NCBI GenBank assembly: GCA_964508865.1 | Contig: CAZDVP010000054.1 | Coordinates: forward strand, 1-11,594 | DNA from: UBA3263 sp964508865 | Lineage (GTDB): Bacteria; Bacteroidota; Bacteroidia; Bacteroidales; Muribaculaceae | Reading direction: 5' to 3' | Length of the DNA: 11,594 nt | Shown: positions 5,558 through 11,594 of the stretch, piece after piece | Numbering within the stretch: the stretch's first letter is position 1 | Layout: the number at the start of each line of letters is the position of its first letter | The notes under the pieces: generated by a model | What the model was told of the DNA's origin: nothing | The model's input: the letters and a program-made list of their open reading frames with translations, nothing else | Database searches by the model: none | Program-made: the position numbers and the translations under genes

Positions 5558-6460
5558 ATGATATCAATTCAGCAGGTCAGCGGCCTTGACTACCGGCGGG
5601 CGTTTGCCCGACCGCAGGTTGTTTATAACTCGGTTGATTTCACCGAGTTAAATGCCTCGCGAGTCGATTCAGTGAGCCGCTACGTCATTTTCGACGATTC
5701 AGCCAATCCGCTGGCAGGACTGACGGTCGGGCGGAATGGACAGAGCCTGCGTGCGCCCTTTTCGGCTCCGTTTGCCATGCTCGATTTCAACCGCCCCCAC
5801 CGCGCGGCAACCATGGTTGAAATCGGCCGGCTGCTGCGCCGGGAACTTCCGGGGCTGGAACTGACGCTGCCACCGGCGCCCTACAGCCCGGCCATGAACG
5901 CCAAAACCCTGATGGGCATACTCGCCGCCGGGGGCCGGCTGCTCCATTGCGACTGGAACTACCACCTCGACCTGAGCCGCGACTTTGAGGCCGACCTTTC
6001 GTCGGCCAACCGCAACAAGTTGCGCCGCGCCGAGCGCGCCGGGCTGACGCTGCGCCCGGCCGACCCCGCCGAAGCCTTTGAAATCATTCGCCTCAACCGC
6101 CTGCACAAGGGCTACCACCTGGCCATGACCCGCGAGCAGGTTCTGCAGACCATCGAGGTCGTTGAGGCCGACTTTTTCATTCTCGACGATGCCGCCGGCA
6201 ATCCGCAAGCCTCGGCCATGGTTTACCACCCGGCGCCCGGAATTGCCCAGCTCATATATTGGGGCGACCTGCCCGATGCCAGCGTTCACAACTGCATGAC
6301 GGTTTTAGGCGCGCGCCTTGCCGCCCACTACCGCCGGCAGGGACTGAGAATTTTTGACCTCGGCCCAACCGGCGCCGACGGCATTCCCAACGCGGGGCTG
6401 AGCGATTTCAAGGAGAGCCTCGGGGCAATCACTTCGCCCAAGCCCACCTTGCTGCTCTGA
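5558..6460 (+). CDS. FemAB/GNAT-like acyltransferase
   Basis: This is a 300-aa cytoplasmic protein with the tandem-GNAT look of FemAB/BioF2-like transferases, which move an acyl or aminoacyl group onto an amine. The N-terminal half (about 1-130) is a degenerate GNAT-like lobe. The second lobe has the characteristic basic helix SSANRNKLRRAERAGL (148-163), the IIRLNRLHKG stretch (176-185), central strands (FFILDD, ASAMVYH, QLIYWG; 206-236) and the terminal signature FDLGPTGADGIPNAGLSDFKES (266-287), resembling 'fDfGp...G...GL..FK..fG' of the family. There is no signal peptide or membrane helix. The ATG at 5558 is chosen because no other in-frame ATG occurs before residue 73. The substrate is unknown: cell-wall precursor, lipid or small-molecule acylation are all possible. 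It is divergent from the envelope operon and 56 bp ahead of pheS, with no terminator between, so some read-through into pheS is possible. Confidence 0.75.
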   Translation: MISIQQVSGLDYRRAFARPQVVYNSVDFTELNASRVDSVSRYVIFDDSANPLAGLTVGRNGQSLRAPFSAPFAMLDFNRPHRAATMVEIGRLLRRELPGLELTLPPAPYSPAMNAKTLMGILAAGGRLLHCDWNYHLDLSRDFEADLSSANRNKLRRAERAGLTLRPADPAEAFEIIRLNRLHKGYHLAMTREQVLQTIEVVEADFFILDDAAGNPQASAMVYHPAPGIAQLIYWGDLPDASVHNCMTVLGARLAAHYRRQGLRIFDLGPTGADGIPNAGLSDFKESLGAITSPKPTLLL

Positions 6461-6467
6461 ATTTAGT

Positions 6468-6499
6468 TTTTATCTTCCGATAAATTTTTCGTACCTTTG
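6468..6499 (+). promoter_or_regulatory. Probable promoter of pheS-nth
   Basis: TACCTTTG at 6492-6499 matches the TAnnTTTG -7 box. The position 20 nt upstream (6468-6471) reads TTTT, a three-of-four match to TTTG within a T-rich run. Transcription would start near 6503-6508, leaving a leader of only about 10-14 nt before the ATG at 6517. Confidence 0.55.
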
Positions 6500-6516
6500 C
6501 CAAAAATTTTTTGCTT

Positions 6517-7545
6517 ATGCTTAATAAAATCGAATCACTCAAGGCGGAAATTTCAAACCTGAAGGCATCGACCGAAGCGCAGGTTGAGGAACTCCGCATC
6601 AAATATCTCAGCAAAAAGGGCGAGATTTCGCAGCTGATGAACGATTTCCGCACCGTGCCCGCCGACCAGAAGCGCGAACTCGGCTCCAAACTCAACGAGC
6701 TCAAGACCCTGGCCACCGAAACCATCAACGGCCTGCGCGCCGCAGTGCTCGAAAAAGAGGCCGCCGACTCGGCCGCCGCGCTCGACCTGACCCGCACGGC
6801 AGCTCCGCTCCCCCAGGGCTCGCGCCACCCGCTTAACATTGTGCGCAACGAAATCGTCGACATTTTTTCGCGCCTGGGCTTCTCGCTGGCCGAGGGTCCG
6901 GAAATTGAAGATGACTGGCATGTTTTCTCGGCCATGAACTTCGCCGCCGACCACCCCGCGCGCGACATGCAGGACACCTTTTTCATTTCGCGCAATCCGG
7001 CCGACGTTTTGCTGCGCACCCACACCTCGTCGGTGCAGACCCGCGTCATGGAGCACACCCAGCCGCCGATTCGCGTTGTGTGTCCGGGCCGCGTTTACCG
7101 CAACGAGGCGATTTCGGCCCGCGCCCACTGCTTTTTCCACCAGGTTGAGGCGCTCTATGTTGACCGCAACGTCAGCTTCGCCGACCTGAAGCAGGCCCTG
7201 CTCTTCTTTGCCCGCGAAATGTTTGGCCCCGAAACCCAAATTCGCCTGCGCCCGAGCTATTTCCCCTTCACCGAGCCGAGCGCCGAAATGGACATCAGCT
7301 GCAACATTTGCGGCGGCAAGGGCTGCGCCTTCTGCAAGCACACCGGCTGGGTCGAGATTCTTGGCTGCGGCATGGTTGACCCCGCCGTTCTCGACGCCTG
7401 CGGCATCGACTCGAAGGTCTACACCGGCTATGCGCTCGGCATGGGCATTGAACGCATAACCAACCTGAAATACCGCGTCAACGACCTGCGTTTGTTCTCT
7501 GAAAACGACGTCAGGTTCCTCGACGAATTCGTGTCGGCCCGATGA
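6517..7545 (+). CDS. pheS: Phenylalanine--tRNA ligase, alpha subunit
   Basis: PheS is the catalytic alpha subunit of the alpha2beta2 phenylalanyl-tRNA synthetase, charging tRNA-Phe in the cytoplasm. The 342-aa product has an N-terminal coiled coil (about 1-85) that contacts tRNA, then the class II catalytic core: ISRLGF-type motif 1 region with EGPEIEDDWHVFSAMNFAADHPARD (127-150), LLRTHTSSVQ (165-174), motif 2 CPGRVYRNE with AHCFFHQVEAL (189-213), FPFTEPSAEMDI (249-260) and motif 3 GMGIERI (308-314). A CNICGGKGCAFCKHTGW segment (262-278) with C262, C265, C270 and C273 forms the zinc-ribbon-like insert seen in many bacterial PheS. The ATG at 6517 is preferred over a TTG at 6511, which would add only two residues and lies very near the predicted transcript start. 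pheT is not in the window. nth follows with ATGA overlap. Confidence 0.97.
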   Translation: MLNKIESLKAEISNLKASTEAQVEELRIKYLSKKGEISQLMNDFRTVPADQKRELGSKLNELKTLATETINGLRAAVLEKEAADSAAALDLTRTAAPLPQGSRHPLNIVRNEIVDIFSRLGFSLAEGPEIEDDWHVFSAMNFAADHPARDMQDTFFISRNPADVLLRTHTSSVQTRVMEHTQPPIRVVCPGRVYRNEAISARAHCFFHQVEALYVDRNVSFADLKQALLFFAREMFGPETQIRLRPSYFPFTEPSAEMDISCNICGGKGCAFCKHTGWVEILGCGMVDPAVLDACGIDSKVYTGYALGMGIERITNLKYRVNDLRLFSENDVRFLDEFVSAR

Positions 7546-8177
7546 CGCTCAACGAGCGCTACCGCCGGGTTATGGAGCGCTTCCGCGCCGCCATGCCCGA
7601 CCCCAAAACCGAGCTCCATTATTCCAACCCGTTTGAGTTGCTTTGCGCGGTGATTCTCTCCGCGCAGTGCACCGACAAGCGGGTTAACCTTATAACGCCT
7701 GCACTGTTCGAGGCCTACCCCACCCCGCAGGCCCTGGCGGCGGCAACTCCCGAGCAGGTGTTTGAAATCATACGCTCCTGCTCCTACCCCAACAACAAGT
7801 CGCGCCTTTTGGTAGGCATGGCGCGCAAGCTGGTCGACGACTATGGCGGCCAGGTTCCCCACGACATGGATGCGCTGCTGAGCCTGCCCGGAGTCGGGCG
7901 CAAAACGGCCAACGTTATTCTCTCGGTTGTTTGGGGCGATGCAGCCATGGCGGTCGACACCCACGTTTTTCGCGTCAGCGAACGCATCGGGCTCACCTCC
8001 GGCTCCAAGTCGCCGCTCGAAACCGAGCGCACGCTAACGGCCCACATCCCCGCGGCCGACCTGCCGCGCGCCCACCACTGGCTGATTCTCCACGGGCGCT
8101 ACGTTTGCAAGGCGCGCCGCCCCGACTGCGCCAACTGCCTGATTGCCGACCTCTGCAAGCAAAGAGAATTAGACTAA
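7542..8177 (+). CDS. nth: Endonuclease III (DNA glycosylase/AP lyase)
   Basis: Nth removes oxidised pyrimidines (for example thymine glycol) and cuts the abasic site by beta-elimination in base-excision repair. The 211-aa product matches the E. coli enzyme (211 aa). The helix-hairpin-helix LPGVGRKTANV (115-125) carries the catalytic lysine K121, and the catalytic aspartate D139 is in AVDTHVFRV. The C-terminal [4Fe-4S] motif is C189-x6-C196-x2-C199-x5-C205, fully intact. The ATG at 7542 overlaps the pheS stop (ATGA), so translation is coupled to pheS. The last codons (LD) and the TAATAA double stop lie in the 9-bp tandem repeat at 8171-8215. No plus-strand U-rich terminator is obvious; the 8221-8248 hairpin may serve weakly in this direction. 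Confidence 0.97.
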   Translation: MTLNERYRRVMERFRAAMPDPKTELHYSNPFELLCAVILSAQCTDKRVNLITPALFEAYPTPQALAAATPEQVFEIIRSCSYPNNKSRLLVGMARKLVDDYGGQVPHDMDALLSLPGVGRKTANVILSVVWGDAAMAVDTHVFRVSERIGLTSGSKSPLETERTLTAHIPAADLPRAHHWLILHGRYVCKARRPDCANCLIADLCKQRELD

Positions 8178-8215
8178 TAAGACCTATTAGACTAATTAGT
8201 CCAATTGGACCAATA
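8171..8215. repeat. Degenerate 9-bp tandem repeat (5 units) with palindromes
   Basis: Five contiguous 9-mers can be read: AGACTAATA, AGACCTATT, AGACTAATT, AGTCCAATT and GGACCAATA, with consensus close to AGACTAATT. The array begins within the last codons of nth and supplies its stop codon. It contains two perfect 12-bp palindromes, GACTAATTAGTC (8190-8201) and GTCCAATTGGAC (8199-8210), sharing 3 bp, plus a CTAATA/TATTAG inverted pair (8174-8190). Its A/T-rich composition contrasts with the flanking coding DNA. Confidence 0.8.
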
Positions 8216-8220
8216 AAAAA

Positions 8221-8248
8221 TCAGCCCCGCCGATGCCGGCGGGGCTGA
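8221..8248 (-). terminator. Intrinsic terminator of the large secreted-protein gene
   Basis: TCAGCCCCGCCG (8221-8232) and CGGCGGGGCTGA (8237-8248) pair perfectly over 12 bp around an ATGC loop. On the minus strand the stem is followed by TTTTTTATTGG, a proper U-tract, so it serves the gene ending at 8273. On the plus strand it is followed only by GCTATTTCAG, so termination of pheS-nth here would be weaker. Confidence 0.88.
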
Positions 8249-8272
8249 GCTATTTCAGAGTGGTGGGGATTA

Positions 8273-11200
8273 TCAGTTCACGCGAACCTTGAAGCTCTGG
8301 CCGTTGACGCGGACAAAGTAAACGCCGTTGGCGGCAGCGATGCGGCCGCCGGCAGTAACCTGGCCGGAAGTAATCAGAGCGCCTGCGGCATTGTAGACTT
8401 CAACGTCGAGGCCTTCGGCACCGCAAACGTTGATGCAGCCCTTGCCGCCGAACACGTAGACGCCGTCGGCAACCGAAACGTTGGCGATTCCGGCTTCAAC
8501 CAGAACCTTGACGGGGGTTACAGCGGATTCACCGTTGGCATAGCGGACGGAAACGCCAAACACGTATTCGCCCTCATCCATCGGCTCGCCGAAGGTAAAG
8601 GTGGTTTCCTCGGGCGAAGCGACGCAGCCTTCGTCGGTATAGACATTATAGCCGAGCAGGGCAACTTCGTCGCCGGTTGCGGGTTCGTAGGTAACGTCGT
8701 CGATCATGAGCGAGAAACCGCCGTCGCAATAGGTGATGTTGCGCAGAGCAAAGCGCTTGGCGCCTTCGGGCAGGTCGGCGCTATAGCCGGCCCATGCAGT
8801 GTTGCTGATCGAGCCGGCAACAATTGACTTGAAGTCGCCCAGGCTCATGCCGCCCTCGGAATAGAGGACTTCAAGGCCGGCGGTGTACATCGGCGAATAG
8901 TTGCGGGCAAAGAAGGTGATGGTCTGAGCCTTGCCGGAGAGCAGCGGCGAAATCATCCAGTCGTCGGTTGAGCCGCTTGCGCCCAGGGGCTTGAGCGACA
9001 TCAGGAAGTTCGAGCCGGTGTTGCCGGTATAGCCCATGGCGGGAACAATAGGACCTTCGTCAGTATTGATAACGGCGAAGGAGCCAAGGCCCTGGAAGGG
9101 CAGACCGGGAATGTCGAGAGCAGAGCTACCGCCGGGAGCGGCTACGCCCATGATTTCGCGCTTGTCGCCGTCGTGGGCAGTCCAGCCGCGCTGGCTTGCA
9201 ACGCCGGCGTTCCAGCCTTCGAACGATTCGGTAACCGGACCTTCGGCAGGAGCGGCGGGAGCATCCCAGCTGAGGGTAACGAGCTGGTCGTCGTTGGCAG
9301 TGGCGGTGAGGTTTTCAACGCCGTTCAGAGCATCGCTGAGCAGAGCAACGGTTGCGGTGCTGACGTTGTCGGCATTGTCGGCATCGGCAGCGCAGTTAAC
9401 GCGGAAGGTCAGCTCGTGGGCTTCGGCCAGGTCAACAGTGGGGAACGAGTGGGTGAACTCGAAGGTTGCAACTTCGCCAACGGGGATTTCGGTGCCCGGA
9501 ACTGTGGCAACGGTTTCGTCGTCGATGAGCATTTCAACCGATTCGGGAGCAGTGGGGATAAGGCCGTTGTTAACAACGTTGACTTCAACGGTGAACTCAG
9601 AGCCGGGGATAACGCTGACGGGAGCGTTTTGCGACTGCAGGCTCAGGTCAACTTCGGGGATATCGAAAATCTGGATGTTGTCGATCGAAGTGAAAGTGTG
9701 GGTAATGCAGGTTGCGTCGATGCCGCAAACAACCACCTGATCGGCAAATTCACGCAGGTCAATGGTGATTTTGTTCCAGCCGGGACGGCCTTCGCAGAGT
9801 TCGTCAAGGCTCTTTTCGGCGCCGAGCGAGTGCCACTGGCGGTCGCCATAGGAGTAAACGAGGAATTCCAGCAGGTTGCCCGAGGTCTTTTCGTCGGAAT
9901 CAGACGTATCGTAGTTATAAACCAACATTGACAGGCCGGGATTAACGCCGCTGCCCAGATTAACCTTGCCGGTGAAGAAGCGGCCCTTGCTGCCGATGCC
10001 GAGAGCTTCCATCGAAAGGAAGCAGCCGTCGCCATCGCCGGAGCTGGCGGATATTTCGCCGTCGCGGAGCAGGCTCCAACGGCAAGCGCCCTCCATGGTT
10101 TCGGAGAAGATTGCGGTTTTGGCGCCGGGGGTGCTGTTGTTGCCGGCAAAGGTTTCACGATAAGGCAGGCGGTAGGGCTTACCAACGTTGACATAGGGCG
10201 AGAAAACGCCGCTCGAGCCTAAGCCGCGCAGGTTGCGAGCGCGAAGCACGTAGCGCACCATGGTCTGGGGGGCATCTTTGTCGATAGCGTCGAATTCAAC
10301 TTCGCAGCCTTCGATATCGGTAACAACAGGAACTTCGATGAAGGTTTCGGGATTGACGGGATTAGTTTCAATCTTCATAACCTCGTAGCGAACGTTGTCG
10401 GGGTTCATGTCGTAGCCTTCGTAGTCCTTGGTAACGGGCTTCCAGCTCATCTTAACTCGGCCGTAGGGCTGGGTTTCTACCAGCTCGACCGACGAAGGAT
10501 CGGGATAGTCCGGACGGTTGATGCCAACGAATGCGTCAACGTAGGTCAGCGGGCCGGTGGAGCCGCAGCGGGCGCTGAAAATATAGGGGAGCTCCTCGTC
10601 AACCTTAACGTCGATGGTAACGGTCTGGCCGGGATAGCAGTTGAAGCTGCGGGTGTTGGAGTTCGGAGTGCCGTCGGGCATGTTGCCGCCGGTCTGAACG
10701 CCGTTGATAAAGAACTGAACCGACTGAGTTGAGTTAACGTTGAGAGCAGCGCCGTTGAGCGACTGGGTCGGAGCGGTATACGACAGCTTGGCCCAGAGGG
10801 AGCCGTCGGCAGCGGGGGTCACAACCAGGTTGCCATGAGCAGGGGTGGTGCCGGCAACGCCCTGGGCAATCTGCAGATTGTCGAGGTAGACTTCGTGGTT
10901 ATGACGGCCTGCGTCGTGGGTAACGTGGTAGCCCAGATAGTACTGACCGGTGGTTTCAACGGTGAACCAATCTTCGTGGAAGCCGCCGAAAATGTTCTTT
11001 TCCTGATTCAGCGCGAACTCGGGGGTGATTACCTGCTTGAGGGAGTCAACGATGGCGGCATTGCCCAGGCGCACTTCCATGTGGCCGGCGTTATCGGCCG
11101 ACGCTTTGGCATGGTAGTTGAGCTGATAGTACTGACCGGCGGTCAGGGTGATGGGCGGAGTGATGAGCCAGTGGTCGCTGCCGGCTTCGTCGTAGAAGAG

Positions 11201-11594
11201 GCGCACCTGGTCGTTCTGCAGGTGGAAGTTCTGCGAGGTGCCCAGCAGGTTAACCATGGTGAAGCCCTCCAGAGAGTTCTTGCTGTTGAAGTCGTTGTCG
11301 TAAGGAGGAGTGAGCACAAACACCTTGGCCGATGCGGATTCGCCCTGGCCGGCGGCGTTATAGGCGCGGATTGCGTAAACGTCGGCAACGCCGGGTTTCA
11401 CTTCAATGCTAACCGACATGGCAGCGCCCGGTTCAACGCCCTCGGTGATGGTTTGGAAGAGCTCGCCGTTTTTGAGGATTTCGATTTTTTCGAGACCTGC
11501 AACGTCGCTGCCGTCAATGGCCTGGGTCGGAACGGTGAAGGTGATGGTGCTGTTGCTATAGTTCACCTTAACGTTTTCGGGAACATTGGGCAGG
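8273..11594 (-). CDS. Large multidomain secreted adhesin-like protein, N-terminus outside the window
   Basis: The reading frame is open to the right edge, so the true start lies beyond it; the first visible residues are LPNVPENVKVNYSN. A GTG at 11566 (counted below as residue 1) is an internal valine, not a start. The 1097 residues from there are extracellular beta-sandwich modules: an FN3-like domain (to about 85); a jelly-roll/choice-of-anchor domain (88-236, with DHWLITPPITL); a beta domain (245-350); FN3 (355-460); a MAM-like jelly roll (466-636); a CARDB-like domain (639-742); an FN3 split by an inserted cleaved-adhesin/choice-of-anchor J domain (FN3 747-770 and 963-1025, insert 776-961 with STDDWMISPLLSG); and a C-terminal domain (1029-1097) with VEVYNAAG, GVYFVRVNG and KVRVN, resembling the T9SS sorting domain. 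No protease or glycosidase domain is visible, though one could lie upstream. The gene is probably secreted or cell-surface anchored and ends before the 8221-8248 terminator. Confidence 0.85.
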   Translation of the reverse strand, partial: LPNVPENVKVNYSNSTITFTVPTQAIDGSDVAGLEKIEILKNGELFQTITEGVEPGAAMSVSIEVKPGVADVYAIRAYNAAGQGESASAKVFVLTPPYDNDFNSKNSLEGFTMVNLLGTSQNFHLQNDQVRLFYDEAGSDHWLITPPITLTAGQYYQLNYHAKASADNAGHMEVRLGNAAIVDSLKQVITPEFALNQEKNIFGGFHEDWFTVETTGQYYLGYHVTHDAGRHNHEVYLDNLQIAQGVAGTTPAHGNLVVTPAADGSLWAKLSYTAPTQSLNGAALNVNSTQSVQFFINGVQTGGNMPDGTPNSNTRSFNCYPGQTVTIDVKVDEELPYIFSARCGSTGPLTYVDAFVGINRPDYPDPSSVELVETQPYGRVKMSWKPVTKDYEGYDMNPDNVRYEVMKIETNPVNPETFIEVPVVTDIEGCEVEFDAIDKDAPQTMVRYVLRARNLRGLGSSGVFSPYVNVGKPYRLPYRETFAGNNSTPGAKTAIFSETMEGACRWSLLRDGEISASSGDGDGCFLSMEALGIGSKGRFFTGKVNLGSGVNPGLSMLVYNYDTSDSDEKTSGNLLEFLVYSYGDRQWHSLGAEKSLDELCEGRPGWNKITIDLREFADQVVVCGIDATCITHTFTSIDNIQIFDIPEVDLSLQSQNAPVSVIPGSEFTVEVNVVNNGLIPTAPESVEMLIDDETVATVPGTEIPVGEVATFEFTHSFPTVDLAEAHELTFRVNCAADADNADNVSTATVALLSDALNGVENLTATANDDQLVTLSWDAPAAPAEGPVTESFEGWNAGVASQRGWTAHDGDKREIMGVAAPGGSSALDIPGLPFQGLGSFAVINTDEGPIVPAMGYTGNTGSNFLMSLKPLGASGSTDDWMISPLLSGKAQTITFFARNYSPMYTAGLEVLYSEGGMSLGDFKSIVAGSISNTAWAGYSADLPEGAKRFALRNITYCDGGFSLMIDDVTYEPATGDEVALLGYNVYTDEGCVASPEETTFTFGEPMDEGEYVFGVSVRYANGESAVTPVKVLVEAGIANVSVADGVYVFGGKGCINVCGAEGLDVEVYNAAGALITSGQVTAGGRIAAANGVYFVRVNGQSFKVRVN

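Noticed and set aside
6511..6516. TTG start for pheS
   Set aside because: It adds only Met-Leu and sits almost on the predicted transcription start; ATG 6517 is the ordinary choice.
6553..7341. Minus-strand open frame opposite pheS
   Set aside because: It is a shadow of pheS with an Ala/Gly/Val-rich sequence and no family features.
8171..8215. CRISPR array
   Set aside because: The units are 9 bp, contiguous and degenerate, with no spacers and no cas genes.
11564..11566. GTG as the start of the large secreted protein
   Set aside because: The frame stays open upstream to the edge with domain-like sequence (LPNVPENVK), and no signal peptide follows the GTG.

Overview
The window looks like a piece of a Bacteroidota chromosome, most likely order Bacteroidales; a gut Muribaculaceae-type genome would fit the fairly high G+C, but that placement is a guess. 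Support comes from several promoters of the Bacteroidetes form (TTTG, about 20 nt, TAnnTTTG), the lack of Shine-Dalgarno sequences before starts, a lipid A gene, and a large secreted protein with a C-terminal domain like the type IX secretion (T9SS) sorting domain. There is no tRNA, rRNA, IS element or CRISPR array. All genes are intact except the last, which runs off the right edge.

Left part (1-2379): a 55-residue 2[4Fe-4S] ferredoxin on the plus strand has its own promoter and meets a convergent minus-strand group across a shared hairpin terminator. In transcription order that group is a DUF59/MIP18 (SufT-like) Fe-S assembly protein, an LpxH-type UDP-2,3-diacylglucosamine diphosphatase, and glucosamine-6-phosphate deaminase NagB. 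The first two abut (TGA|ATG) and the last two are 3 bp apart. nagB also has a well-formed promoter lying inside the last codons of lpxH.

Middle (2380-5557): a minus-strand operon encodes a two-helix membrane protein, a PstS-like substrate-binding lipoprotein (ATGA overlap) and a 560-residue exported TPR protein, ending in a strong terminator. Its promoter interlocks with that of the divergent plus-strand FemAB/GNAT-like gene, whose -7 box almost touches its ATG. The membrane protein, solute-binding lipoprotein and TPR set is the least understood part of the window and the best candidate for an uncharacterised envelope system.

Right part (5558-11594): the acyltransferase gene is followed by pheS (phenylalanyl-tRNA synthetase alpha) and nth (endonuclease III), which overlap by ATGA. 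The nth stop codon lies inside a degenerate 9-bp tandem repeat containing two 12-bp perfect palindromes. A hairpin terminator then faces a convergent gene for a very large multidomain secreted adhesin-like protein, whose N-terminus is outside the window.

Functionally this is core metabolism (Fe-S proteins, lipid A and amino-sugar metabolism, aminoacylation, base-excision repair) interspersed with envelope proteins. No mobile or defence island is evident.
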